Source of the DNA: Actinorhabdospora filicis
GTDB lineage: Bacteria > Actinomycetota > Actinomycetes > Mycobacteriales > Micromonosporaceae
DNA: 64,000 nucleotides
Direction: 5' to 3'
Assembly: GCF_030269765.1 (NCBI RefSeq)
Contig: NZ_BSTX01000001.1
Location: forward strand, 1,034,106 to 1,098,105
In this document: positions 27,802-35,713 of the stretch, piece after piece
How the letters are laid out: each line of letters starts with the position of its first letter
How positions within the stretch are numbered: the first letter of the stretch is position 1
Program-made: the position numbers and the translations under genes
Notes under the pieces: model-generated
What the model was told of the DNA's origin: nothing
Seen by the model: only the letters and a program-made list of their open reading frames with translations
Databases searched by the model: none

Positions 27802-28667
27802 AACCGGTTTTAACGACCCGGGGACTCACCCGACGCTACGGACGGCGCACCGCGCTGTCCGACTGCACCATCACCGTCCCCTCCGGGAAGGTCGTCGGAC
27901 TCGTCGGCCCGAACGGGGCGGGCAAGTCGACGCTCCTGCGCATCGCCGCGGGGGCGCTGCCGCCGACCGCCGGTGAGATCGAGGTCCTGGGCGGGCGGCC
28001 GGGCTCCGGTCCCGGCCAGCTGGCCAAGGTCGCCTTCGTCGCGCAGGACACCCCCGTCTACGCCGGGCTCACCGTCGGCGACCACCTGCGCTTCGGCGCC
28101 AAGACCAACCCGCGCTGGGACGACGCCATGGCCCGGGAGCGGCTGAAGTCGCTGGGACTCAAACTCGACCAGCGCGCCGGGCGGCTGTCCGGCGGGCAGC
28201 GCGCGCAGCTCGCGCTGACCATGGCCGTGGCGAAGCGTCCCGAACTGCTGATCCTGGACGAGCCGGTGGCCGCCCTCGACCCGCTCGCCCGGCGCGAGTT
28301 CATGCAGGGCCTCATGGCGCACATCGCCGAGCACGAGGGCAGCGTCATCCTCTCCTCTCACGTCGTCTCCGACCTGGAACGCGTCTGCGACCACCTGATC
28401 GTGCTGGTGGACTCGCGGGTGCGCGCCGACGGCGAGGTGGAGGACCTGCTCGCCGGGCACCACCGGCTCACCGGGCCCCGCCGCGACACCGCCGACCTGC
28501 CCGGGGACGTCATCGCCGAAAGCCACGTGGGACGCCAGTCGACGGTGATCCTGCGCGGCCCCGCACCCGAACCCGATCCCGCCTACGAGGTGGAGAAGCT
28601 GAGCCTGGAGGACCTCGTCCTGGCCTACATGTCCAGCGACGCCCGGCCCGCATTGGAGATGGCCTGA
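27798..28667 (+). CDS. ABC transporter ATP-binding protein
   Basis: A 289-aa ATPase subunit. Walker A is GLVGPNGAGKSTLLR near residue 36, the Q-loop FVAQDTP near 82, signature LSGGQRAQLALTMA near 130, Walker B LLILDEPVAALDP near 151 and the switch His in ILSSHVVSDLERV near 186. The C-terminal ~80 residues form a separate domain typical of YtrB-like exporters. It pairs with the permease at 28667. Substrate unknown; YtrBC-type systems respond to cell-wall-active compounds in Bacillus. Confidence 0.93.
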   Translation: MKPVLTTRGLTRRYGRRTALSDCTITVPSGKVVGLVGPNGAGKSTLLRIAAGALPPTAGEIEVLGGRPGSGPGQLAKVAFVAQDTPVYAGLTVGDHLRFGAKTNPRWDDAMARERLKSLGLKLDQRAGRLSGGQRAQLALTMAVAKRPELLILDEPVAALDPLARREFMQGLMAHIAEHEGSVILSSHVVSDLERVCDHLIVLVDSRVRADGEVEDLLAGHHRLTGPRRDTADLPGDVIAESHVGRQSTVILRGPAPEPDPAYEVEKLSLEDLVLAYMSSDARPALEMA

Positions 28668-29665
28668 TGTACTGGTTCGCCTGGCGCCAGCTGCGCCTCC
28701 AGACCGTTTACGCCGCCGGGGCCCTGGTCCTGCTCGGCCTGGCCCTCACCTTCACCGGCCTCACCCTCGCCTCCTCCTACGCCGACACCGTCGCGGTGTG
28801 CGGGACCGACTGCACCGACGCGGTCAAGGCGTTCCTGCGGGACGCCCAGACGGGCGCGCCGGCGGCGGTCTACGTCACCGGGCTCGCGCTGGCGTACCTG
28901 GTGCCGCCGCTGATCGGCGCGTTCTGGGGCGCTCCCCTGGTCGCGCGGGAACTGGAGACGGGCACCCACAACCTCGCCTGGAACCAGTCGGTGACGCGGA
29001 CCCGCTGGCTGGCGGCGAGGATCGCCGTCACCGGCACCGCCACCGCGGCCGTCACCGGCGTCCTCGCCTGGGCCGTCACCGCCTGGGCCGGGCACGTCGA
29101 CACCGTGCGGGGTGACCGGATCACCCCGCTCGTCTTCGGTGGGCGCGGCGTCGTCCCGGTCGCCTACGCGCTGTTCGCGTTCCTGCTCGGCGTGACGCTC
29201 GGCGCGGTCATCCGGCGCACCGTACCGGCGATGGCGGCGACCCTCGGCGTCTACGCCCTGGTGGTGGCCTCGTTCCCGGCGTGGCTGCGCGAGCGGCTCG
29301 TCACGCCGGTGCACACCACCGCACCGCTGGACATGGACCGCCTGGGCGACCTGCTGATCAACCAGGACACCAGCATGGAGGTCACGGGGAAGGGCCCCGA
29401 GGGCGCGTGGATACTCACCAACCAGACCCTGTGGCCGGACGGACGGGTCTTCACCGGACCCGCCGACGCCGCCTCCTGCGGCCGCGACAGCGCCTACGGG
29501 ATCTGCGAGAAGTGGGTCAGCGGCCTCGGACTCCAGCAGGACGTGGTCTACCACCCGTCCACGCACTTCTGGTCCCTCCAGTGGGCCGAGGCGGGCGTCT
29601 TCATCGGGCTGACGGTGCTGCTGGCCGGGTTCTGCTTCTGGTGGGTGCGCAAGCGCGTCGTCTAA
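28667..29665 (+). CDS. ABC transporter permease
   Basis: A 332-aa membrane subunit with about six helices: AAGALVLLGLALTFTGLTLAS at the start, then segments near 75, 125, 165 and 190, and a final GLTVLLAGFCFWWVRKRVV. A large extracellular loop lies at about 205-300 and contains four cysteines (CGRDS, YGICEKW and a pair near 45), so the loops may be disulfide-linked. Its ATG shares a base with the ATPase stop (TGATG). The three genes form one GntR-ABC operon, probably ended by the hairpin at 29756. Confidence 0.85.
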   Translation: MYWFAWRQLRLQTVYAAGALVLLGLALTFTGLTLASSYADTVAVCGTDCTDAVKAFLRDAQTGAPAAVYVTGLALAYLVPPLIGAFWGAPLVARELETGTHNLAWNQSVTRTRWLAARIAVTGTATAAVTGVLAWAVTAWAGHVDTVRGDRITPLVFGGRGVVPVAYALFAFLLGVTLGAVIRRTVPAMAATLGVYALVVASFPAWLRERLVTPVHTTAPLDMDRLGDLLINQDTSMEVTGKGPEGAWILTNQTLWPDGRVFTGPADAASCGRDSAYGICEKWVSGLGLQQDVVYHPSTHFWSLQWAEAGVFIGLTVLLAGFCFWWVRKRVV

Positions 29666-29755
29666 CACACCCCGGCCCGGCGGGAAGGCGGACGCGCCGG
29701 GAGTACCCGCGAAGACCCGGATACATCCCCTTTGGACAGTCCACAGTGTCCGCCA

Positions 29756-29794
29756 GGACGCCCCGGCACCGGCTGCGGCCGAACCGGGGCGTCC
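29756..29794 (+). terminator. long hairpin with U-tract, terminator or attenuator
   Basis: GGACGCCCCGG and CCGGGGCGTCC form a perfect 11-bp stem. The 17-nt loop holds a second small stem (CGGC/GCCG). The sequence ATATGTTTTT follows within 10 nt. It lies 90 nt after the ABC operon and 40 nt before a short leader ORF, so it could end the ABC transcript or attenuate the genes downstream. Confidence 0.65.
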
Positions 29795-29833
29795 ATATGT
29801 TTTTCAGGACACAGCCTTCCGAAGGGGGAAGCC

Positions 29834-29869
29834 ATGCGCCTCCACGACCGCCCCGGGGCCGCCCGATGA
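29834..29869 (+). CDS. 11-codon leader peptide upstream of an unknown gene
   Basis: ATG 29834 has an excellent ribosome-binding site (GAAGGGGGAAGCC) and encodes MRLHDRPGAAR before TGA. The TGA overlaps the next ATG as ATGA, and the next gene has no ribosome-binding site of its own. The tiny frame therefore probably acts as a translational primer. Whether the peptide itself has a role is unknown. An alternative is that a frameshift separates two parts of one gene. Confidence 0.5.
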   Translation: MRLHDRPGAAR

Positions 29870-30963
29870 TCTGGGTGAACGGAGTACAGATCGACCCGGG
29901 CGATCCCAACATCACGCCCGCGACCCTCGCGTGGGTCACCGACGGCTTCATCCGCGACTACGCGAACTGGGCCGCCGTCAACGCACATGCCAACGGGAAC
30001 ACCGACCACGTCGGGGCCGTCGCCGTCGGGCCGGGCGTGCCCGCGCACACCTGGGTCGAGTTCTCCCCGGCCAACGTCGCGGGCATCAACGTCCTCGGCG
30101 AGGACCACACGCACGTGCGCCTCGAACACGTGCGCGCCGCCACCGGGCTCACCAGCTTCGTCTACGAGGTCTTCGCCTGCGACAACTGGAACAACTACCC
30201 GCAGATGATGGCCGCCTACAACACCGAGAACAACGCCAGGTTCAACCTGTTCGGCATCCAGGCCGCGCCCAACCACACCAACCACGCCAGCGAGTCGATC
30301 TTCCCCAAGCTCGCCGTGGGCATGCTGCTGCTCGCCAACTGCCTCAACGGGGGCGCGCCCGTCGCCGAGCTGGCCGACCGGGTCGCCTACTACGGACTGC
30401 CCGTCCAGCGCTACCTCAAGATCGCCTGGGGCTTCGCGAAGGACGTGCGCCACACCGAGCAGGCCGCCCCGCTGGCCGCCACGGCCGAGGAGACCGCGCT
30501 CTCCCTGCTCGTCCACCAGCACACCGCCGCCGTGGACGGGTTCATCACCGGCCTGCCCATCGACGGCTACCTGGGCGACCAGATCGTCGGCGTCACGCTG
30601 CCGCACACCCCGGCGCTGCTGGCGCTGGCCAACGCGATCCTCAACCTCCTGATCGCCCGCAGCGCCCACGATGGCGGCCTGCTCCCCCCGCAGCAGAACC
30701 AGCTGAACCTCCTGCCGCACGGCACCTTCATGGAGAAGTACGTCAAGCTCGGCCTGTGGCGCAACCTGTACTTCGTCAACCGCGTGACCCACGCCGTCAA
30801 CAACAACGTGCGCTTCGCCGGGATGGGCCAGCAGCACATGGCCTACCTGAGCCAGAACAACCACCTGCCGCCCACCGCGCACCTGTACGACATGCAGCCG
30901 CAGGGCGCGGAGTGGCGGGGGTTCCGGGTGAAGACCACGACCCACTGGGCCAACCACCACTGA
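29866..30963 (+). CDS. hypothetical protein, family not recognised
   Basis: A 365-aa soluble protein with no signal peptide or membrane segment. It is unusually rich in Asn and His, with phrases such as CDNWNNYPQMMAAYNTENNARF and APNHTNHASESIFPK. The N-terminal ~130 residues are strand-rich; the rest (about 140-330) looks helical, including LLANCLNGGAPVAELADRVAYYGL and ALLALANAILNLLIARSA. The ATG at 29866 is chosen because it overlaps the leader stop; an in-frame extension upstream runs through the hairpin and is unlikely. It forms a pair with the next gene, 11 bp downstream. No function can be assigned. Confidence 0.7.
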   Translation: MIWVNGVQIDPGDPNITPATLAWVTDGFIRDYANWAAVNAHANGNTDHVGAVAVGPGVPAHTWVEFSPANVAGINVLGEDHTHVRLEHVRAATGLTSFVYEVFACDNWNNYPQMMAAYNTENNARFNLFGIQAAPNHTNHASESIFPKLAVGMLLLANCLNGGAPVAELADRVAYYGLPVQRYLKIAWGFAKDVRHTEQAAPLAATAEETALSLLVHQHTAAVDGFITGLPIDGYLGDQIVGVTLPHTPALLALANAILNLLIARSAHDGGLLPPQQNQLNLLPHGTFMEKYVKLGLWRNLYFVNRVTHAVNNNVRFAGMGQQHMAYLSQNNHLPPTAHLYDMQPQGAEWRGFRVKTTTHWANHH

Positions 30964-30974
30964 GAGGAGGACCG

Positions 30975-31571
30975 ATGGCACCGATCAACGTCCGGGCGAA
31001 ACTGACCCGTGGCAGGAAGTTCCCCGCGCTGCGGGACCTGTCGGCCGCGCAGACCGTGTGGTGGCTGGGCGAGCAGTTCCGGTTCCGCGACGAGTCCGGG
31101 CGCCCGGTTTCGGAGGTGCTGGCCGACGTCACCGCCCCGCGCGGGTTCGGCAGCACGCCCAGGTCCCTGGAGGGGATCATGGACACCTTCCTCGACCTGA
31201 AGGGCGTCACCGAGGTCTACGGCGACCGCGCCAAGGGCACCGGGATCATCATCGACTCCCAGGGCAGGCGGCGTGCCGTGGACGCCTCGGTGATCCTGCC
31301 GCTGGCCGCGCAGCTGTTCGCCGAGGACCTCAAGGGCCTCACGCCCGGAGCGCGGTCGAAGATCCTCGGCCGCGACACCGTCGCCTACGCCAAGACGCTG
31401 ACCGGCTCCGACGAGGCCGGTTCGTTCCGGCAGGAGCAGAAGCTGACCGTGGCCGGGACCTACGTACTGCTCCGCGAGACGGCCGCCGGCCGGGCCTCGG
31501 CGCGCACCGAGGTCACCGCCCTCGACGAGGGCGTCGTCACCGCCGCCGACGTGACGCCTCCGGCGAAGTGA
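30975..31571 (+). CDS. hypothetical protein, partner of the preceding gene
   Basis: A 198-aa soluble protein with a strong GAGGAGG ribosome-binding site 4 nt before its ATG. The N-terminal half is basic and mixed (MAPINVRAKLTRGRKFPALRDLSAAQTVWWLGEQFRFRDE). The C-terminal half is acidic with Gly-rich turns. No signal peptide, membrane helix or recognised motif is seen. The tight 11-bp spacing and the same orientation indicate that it works with the Asn/His-rich protein encoded upstream. Together they could be a structural or immunity-type pair; this is speculation. Confidence 0.7.
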   Translation: MAPINVRAKLTRGRKFPALRDLSAAQTVWWLGEQFRFRDESGRPVSEVLADVTAPRGFGSTPRSLEGIMDTFLDLKGVTEVYGDRAKGTGIIIDSQGRRRAVDASVILPLAAQLFAEDLKGLTPGARSKILGRDTVAYAKTLTGSDEAGSFRQEQKLTVAGTYVLLRETAAGRASARTEVTALDEGVVTAADVTPPAK

Positions 31572-31697
31572 TCCCTTCCCGGGCGGCGCCGGTTTCGCCC
31601 GGCTCCGCCCGGGACGTCCGGCACCCGCCGTCACCGGTTCCTAACGATCCGGTCTCGGCCATTGCCGCGCGCGCCGGAAATGATCACACTTCCTCGA

Positions 31698-32000
31698 ATG
31701 AGCGACGCGCAGACCCAGTGGAGCCCCGGCCTCGAACTCGACGAGCATCCCGACGGCTGCCGCCTGGTCCTGGTCGGCGTGACGCGCGGGCACGGCTCGA
31801 CCCTCCAGGAGGCCTCCGCCGACCTGCTGACCCGGCTGTTCGACCTGTCGGTGGCGGTCCGCCGCGCGGCCGGCGCGAAGCCACCGGTGCGCGGCGTCCA
31901 CCGGCCCGAGGTCTGGCGGTGGCTGTGGCGCACCGGCGATCTCGCGTTGCGCGGCGAGGACCTGCGGGCGCACGTCTTCGGGGACGCGCTGCCCGTCTAG
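31698..32000 (+). CDS. small hypothetical protein
   Basis: A 100-aa protein beginning MSDAQTQWSPGLELDEHPDGCRLVLVGVTRGHGSTLQEASADLLTRLFDLS. Good codon bias and a short strand-helix pattern support coding. An in-frame ATG at 31680 would add MITLPR. No family is recognised. It stands alone between the unknown pair and the convergent reductase gene. Confidence 0.6.
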   Translation: MSDAQTQWSPGLELDEHPDGCRLVLVGVTRGHGSTLQEASADLLTRLFDLSVAVRRAAGAKPPVRGVHRPEVWRWLWRTGDLALRGEDLRAHVFGDALPV

Positions 32001-32030
32001 AAGTGCTGCCCGCCTAGCCACCTCGCCCGC

Positions 32031-33065
32031 CTAGTCCGCGCCCCACGGGGTGTGCGCCAGCGGCACCGTCTCGGCCACCGGCGTCGGGCCGGGCGGCGTC
32101 CCGTCGCCGAAGGGGCGCCCGCCGAGCTGCTCGCGGTGATGCGGGCTCAGCCAGCCGCGCAGGTCCGGTCCCAGCGGCACGATCCCCGTCGGGTTGATGT
32201 CGCGGTGGACCTCGTAGTAGTGGCGCTTGGTGTGGTCGAAGTCCACGGTGTCGCCGAAGCCGGGGGTCTGGAACAGGTCGCGCGCGTAGGCCCACAGCAC
32301 CGGCATCTCGGCCAGCTTCGCGCGGTTGCACTTGAAGTGGCCGTGGTAGACCGCGTCGAAGCGGACCAGCGTGGTGAACAGCCGGACATCGGCCTCGGTG
32401 ATGGTGTCGCCGACCAGGTACCGCTGGTCCGACAGGCGCTCGGCGAGCCGGTCCAGCCGCTCGAACAGGCGCCGGTGGGCGGCCTCGTAGGCGCGCTGCG
32501 AACCGGCGAAACCGGCCCGGTAGACGCCGTTGTTCACGTCCCGGTAGATCACCGAGCCGATCTCGTCGATCTCCTCGCGCAGGGCCTCCGGGTACAGCTC
32601 GGGCGCGCCCGGGCGGTGGTGGGCGGTCCACTCGGTGGACAGGTCGAGGGTCATCTGCGCGAAGTCGTTTGTGGCGACCGCGCCGGAGGGGACGTCCACG
32701 ATCGCGGGGACGGTGATGCCGCGCGGGTACTCCGGGTCGCGCTTGAAGTACGCCTCCTGGATGCGCTCGATGCCCAGGACGGGGTCACGGCCGCCGGGGT
32801 CGAGGTCGAAGGTCCAGCTGCGCTTGTCGTGCGTCGGTCCGCACACGCCCATCGAGATCGCGTTCTCCAGCCCCAGCAGGCGGCGGACGATGATCGCCCG
32901 GTTCGCCCACGGGCAGGCGCGGCTCACCACGAGCCGGTAGCGGCCCGCCTCGACGGGATACCCGTCGCGGCCGTCGGCGGTGACGCGGGTGGTGATGTAG
33001 CGCTGATCGCGCTTGAACTCGGCGCCCGGCTCGACGTACGAACCCGATTCTGGTTCCTCGGTCAT
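32031..33065 (-). CDS. glutathionyl-hydroquinone reductase (YqjG/ECM4 family)
   Basis: A 344-aa xi-class glutathione-transferase relative. The catalytic Cys is in VVSRACPWANRAIIVRRLLGLE near residue 52, the GST_N end motif is GITVPAIVD, and the C-terminal helical domain has TITEADVRLFTTLVRFDAVYHGHFKCN. The family reduces glutathionyl-hydroquinones; actinobacteria use mycothiol instead, so the natural donor is probably mycothiol (inference). The start ATG lies next to GTCATG with no clear Shine-Dalgarno. Confidence 0.9.
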   Translation of the reverse strand: MTEEPESGSYVEPGAEFKRDQRYITTRVTADGRDGYPVEAGRYRLVVSRACPWANRAIIVRRLLGLENAISMGVCGPTHDKRSWTFDLDPGGRDPVLGIERIQEAYFKRDPEYPRGITVPAIVDVPSGAVATNDFAQMTLDLSTEWTAHHRPGAPELYPEALREEIDEIGSVIYRDVNNGVYRAGFAGSQRAYEAAHRRLFERLDRLAERLSDQRYLVGDTITEADVRLFTTLVRFDAVYHGHFKCNRAKLAEMPVLWAYARDLFQTPGFGDTVDFDHTKRHYYEVHRDINPTGIVPLGPDLRGWLSPHHREQLGGRPFGDGTPPGPTPVAETVPLAHTPWGAD

Positions 33066-33449
33066 GCCGCCATCGTCGCACCCCCGGGCGAACTCCGGCG
33101 GAACCGAGGGGGCCGCCGCTCGTTATCCGGTCATGAGGATCGCCATGCCCTCGCCGGCCCACCTGTCCCTGGACGCGTGGCTCGTCGCGCAGTCGCACGA
33201 ACCGCCCGCCGGAGGCTACGGCGAACGTGAGCTCGCCCGGCACGCCGAGCGCATACGGCGGATTCCGAAAGAGATCTCCGAAACCCGCCAGGTCAAAACG
33301 GATGGATCTTCGCCTACCCGGCGCTTACGCATCGTGACGGCACACCGAACGCATAGAAACCGTTACCAGAACACCGTCGATGATCGCTTTTGGTGTGCCG
33401 GTTGATCTACGTTCCTCTCCGACCTGTTCCGATCGGGAAGGAGCTCCAC
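33066..33449. other. intergenic region upstream of the Cys-rich peptide gene
   Basis: About 384 bp without a credible gene. An open frame on the + strand (from ATG 33134) lacks a ribosome-binding site and turns into unlikely sequence after 40 residues. The segment 33340-33420 is less GC-rich and has partial inverted repeats (AACCG/CGGTT), so the peptide promoter probably lies there. Confidence 0.4.
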
Positions 33450-33683
33450 ATGCGCGCTCTCAACAAGTTCTCCGACAAGCTGCTCTCCGCGTTCGTCGGC
33501 AAGGCCGTCGCCGGCGCCTGCGTTCCGGAGAACGGCTCCAAGGGCTGGTACGACTGCGGTTCTTGTAAGTGCGAGGACGGCCAGCGCTGGATCAAGAAGC
33601 AGTGCGAGTACCGCGTGACCTGCTACGGCGGCACCGTCGACACCGGCGCCACGCGCTGCATCACCACGCAGAACATCTGCTAG
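33450..33683 (+). CDS. eight-cysteine small peptide with leader-like N-terminus
   Basis: A 77-aa protein. Residues 1-23 (MRALNKFSDKLLSAFVGKAVAGA) form an amphipathic helix with Asp and Lys, unlike a Sec signal and more like a RiPP or Tat-independent leader. The rest has eight cysteines at 24, 36, 39, 41, 52, 58, 70 and 77, with aromatic and Gly/Thr residues, fitting a compact disulfide-rich fold. A good AAGGAG ribosome-binding site precedes the ATG. The next gene is a membrane-anchored thioredoxin-like protein. The cysteine pattern recalls the methylamine dehydrogenase light chain, which is paired with MauD, but the match is only by analogy. Confidence 0.75.
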   Translation: MRALNKFSDKLLSAFVGKAVAGACVPENGSKGWYDCGSCKCEDGQRWIKKQCEYRVTCYGGTVDTGATRCITTQNIC

Positions 33684-33689
33684 CCGGGT

Positions 33690-33718
33690 GGGGCCGCGGC
33701 TCGTCCCGCCGCGGCCCC
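33690..33718 (+). terminator. hairpin between the peptide and thioredoxin genes
   Basis: GGGGCCGCGGC and GCCGCGGCCCC form a perfect 11-bp stem with a 7-nt loop, 6 nt after the peptide stop. There is no U tract. It may cap the peptide mRNA and lower expression of the downstream gene. Confidence 0.6.
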
Positions 33719-33779
33719 GCCTCTCCCGCCGGGGTTCGTCCCACCCCGGTGGCCGTCCCTCACGAATCGGAAAGCAGCC

Positions 33780-34298
33780 GTGATCGCCACCCTCACCGCC
33801 GCCGTCGTCCTGCTGGCCGTGCTGACCGCCTTCCTCGGCGCGGTCCTGGCCCGGCTGGTCAAGCGCGTCCGTGAGCTGGAGCGGACGCTGTCCCCGCAGA
33901 GCTACCTCCCGGCGACCGGCGTCGAGGCCGCCGACTTCGCCGCCACCGACGCCGAGGGCCGCGAGCTGAGCGCCGCCGACCTGTCCGGCGAGACCGTGGT
34001 GGCGATGTTCGCCGCCGGGTGCCACTCCTGCCCGCCGCTGCTGGCCGAGCTGGCCGCCGCCCGCGCCGGGCGCGAGGCCGCCGAGACCCTCGTGTTCGTC
34101 TTCGACGGCGAGGACTCACCCGAGTCGGCCGAGCTCATGGCCACCGCCGGGACCTTCGCCCGCACCGCCCGCGTCCGCTACGGGACCGTGGCGCCCGCCT
34201 TCGGCGTCGACTCGTTCCCGGTGTTCCTGGCGATGCGGGACCGCACGATCACCGCCGCCGGGCACTCCCCCGACGAGCTGGGCGTCCTCGCCGCCTAG
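33780..34298 (+). CDS. membrane-anchored TlpA/MauD-like thioredoxin-fold protein
   Basis: A 172-aa protein with an N-terminal membrane helix (residues 1-27) and a short helical stalk (LVKRVRELERTL). A thioredoxin domain follows from about 42. The active site is AAGCHSCPPLL with Cys81-His-Ser-Cys84, and the cis-Pro loop is VDSFPVFLAM near 143. The domain should face outside. MauD, the closest analogue by layout, is needed for disulfide formation in the cysteine-rich methylamine dehydrogenase light chain. The upstream eight-Cys peptide is its likely client. The GTG start at 33780 has GGAAAG upstream. Confidence 0.85.
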   Translation: MIATLTAAVVLLAVLTAFLGAVLARLVKRVRELERTLSPQSYLPATGVEAADFAATDAEGRELSAADLSGETVVAMFAAGCHSCPPLLAELAAARAGREAAETLVFVFDGEDSPESAELMATAGTFARTARVRYGTVAPAFGVDSFPVFLAMRDRTITAAGHSPDELGVLAA

Positions 34299-35134
34299 GC
34301 GACCTCGACGACCGCCCACATGCCCTGTGCGGTGTGGAACGCGCCGGTCTCGTGGTCGTGCGCCCAGCTCACCAGCGCGTAGCGGCCCGGCGCGAGCGGG
34401 ACGTCCACGCTCAGCGCGCGTCCCGGCGACAGGACCACCGAGCCCTGCGGCGTCCCGGCGAAGGGATAGGGCGAGGTGCGCATGTCGGTGAAGAAGGCCT
34501 GGACCTCGGCCCCACCGAAGCCGTCACGCAGGGGCATCAGGATCGCCTCGTTCATCTGCCCGCTCAGGTTGACCACCGCGAACGGCCGCCCGGCGGGCAG
34601 GCGCGCGGGGGCCGCGAAGCGTGCGCCCGACGGGGTGTCGTGGATCAGGACCAGCCCGGAGGCGTCGACGGAGGCCGACGCGCGCGTGCCGCCCACGCGC
34701 AGTTCCCGGACGCGTGCGGCCAGCCCCGGGCGGCCGACGTCCTTGTAATCGATCAGGTGGTAGACGCCCCGGCTCAAGTCGGCGGTGAGCGTCCCGGTGT
34801 CGCCGTCGCGCAGGGCCGGGCCGCCGTAGGCGGTCACGTCGGCCTCCACCTCGCGCGCGGCCGCCAGGGCGTCCGGCCCGTCGGCGAAGGCGCGCGTGAG
34901 GTCGTCGAGATAGTCGCCCAGCGCGACGCCCGGCTTGAGGCGGACCAGGCCCGGCCACGCGCCCTCGGGGTCGTGGGCGGTGACGCGAATCGACACGCGT
35001 CCCCACGGCGCCGACACTGGGGCGGTGAGCCCGCCGGGGGTGACGGTGACGTCCACGGCGCTCGCGGCCGAGGCGGGGGCGGGGATCAGCACGGCGGCGG
35101 CGAGCGCGGCCAGGGCGAGGAGTGACTTCTTCAT
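34295..35134 (-). CDS. secreted protein of unknown function
   Basis: A 279-aa exported protein with a clear signal peptide (MKKSLLALAALAAAVLIPAPASA, cut near 23). The mature part is strand-rich and repetitive: SRGVYHLIDYKDVGRPG, FAVVNLSGQMNEAILMPL and VPLAPGRYALVSWAHDHETGAFHTAQGMWAVVEVA. The last segment resembles a cupredoxin-like His/Met region (DHETGAFHTAQGMW), but a copper site is not certain. Convergent with the thioredoxin gene, stops overlapping by 4 bp. Confidence 0.75.
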   Translation of the reverse strand: MKKSLLALAALAAAVLIPAPASAASAVDVTVTPGGLTAPVSAPWGRVSIRVTAHDPEGAWPGLVRLKPGVALGDYLDDLTRAFADGPDALAAAREVEADVTAYGGPALRDGDTGTLTADLSRGVYHLIDYKDVGRPGLAARVRELRVGGTRASASVDASGLVLIHDTPSGARFAAPARLPAGRPFAVVNLSGQMNEAILMPLRDGFGGAEVQAFFTDMRTSPYPFAGTPQGSVVLSPGRALSVDVPLAPGRYALVSWAHDHETGAFHTAQGMWAVVEVA

Positions 35135-35347
35135 GCCCCGCACGGTATGGACGCGGTTCGTGCCCGCGCGTCGTCCCGGAGTCGACACCTGCCGGGGGTC
35201 GCGTACGACCGGGGTCGCGGGGGCGGCCGCAACTTCGGCGGCAAGCGCTTCCCGAGGTCGAATTCACGACAGCTATTGGGATTGCGCCCCCAAGTCGGTC
35301 GCGGCTCGTTAGCTTTCGAGTCAGTTCCAAGATCAACTGGGGGAACC

Positions 35348-35713
35348 ATGTCCAAGACCATGCGCCTCGTGGGGTGGGCCGTGGCCGTCGCGCTCGCGAT
35401 CGCCGTGGCGCCACCGGCGTCGGCGGCCCTCACCGAGGACTCCTGCGATTCCGAGCGCTTCTGCGTGTGGAATCCCGATGGACGCAAACTGTCCCTGAGC
35501 AATGGCGCCTACGACCTCAACGAGACCGCGGGCGGCGTACTGAACGATGCGATCTCATGGGCGACGAACAACTCCGGTTACACCTGGTGTCTGTACGCCG
35601 ACGCCGGTTACCGGGGCGACTACCGGATCTACGCCAGCGGGTACGACGGCGACACCGACGAGTTCGGGTGGCAGGTCAGCTCGCTGCGGGCGGAGCCGTG
35701 GTACGGCTGCTGA
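35348..35713 (+). CDS. peptidase inhibitor family I36-like secreted protein
   Basis: A 121-aa exported protein. Signal peptide MSKTMRLVGWAVAVALAIAVAPPASA, then a crystallin-like domain: RFCVWNPDGRKLSLSNGAYDLNETAGGVLNDAISWATNNSGYTWCLYADAGYRGDYRIYASG. This matches the I36 inhibitor pattern (CxW...GxY...N.ASSxxN...C.Y.D..Y.G). It includes four cysteines that could pair. In Streptomyces such proteins (SMI-like) inhibit metalloproteases. The 3' end overlaps the convergent HTH gene by 38 bp. Confidence 0.85.
   Translation: MSKTMRLVGWAVAVALAIAVAPPASAALTEDSCDSERFCVWNPDGRKLSLSNGAYDLNETAGGVLNDAISWATNNSGYTWCLYADAGYRGDYRIYASGYDGDTDEFGWQVSSLRAEPWYGC

Noticed and set aside
27798..29665. Drug-resistance assignment for the ABC operon
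   Set aside because: YtrA-type operons fit, but nothing in the sequence fixes a substrate, so no resistance claim is made.
33134..33405. Small + strand frame before the Cys-rich peptide
   Set aside because: No ribosome-binding site and poor codon bias after residue 40; the region is better read as promoter DNA.
33450..33683. Methylamine dehydrogenase light chain
   Set aside because: The protein is shorter than the real light chain, the TTQ-forming tryptophans cannot be placed, and the heavy chain and other mau genes are missing. Only the analogy with MauD remains.
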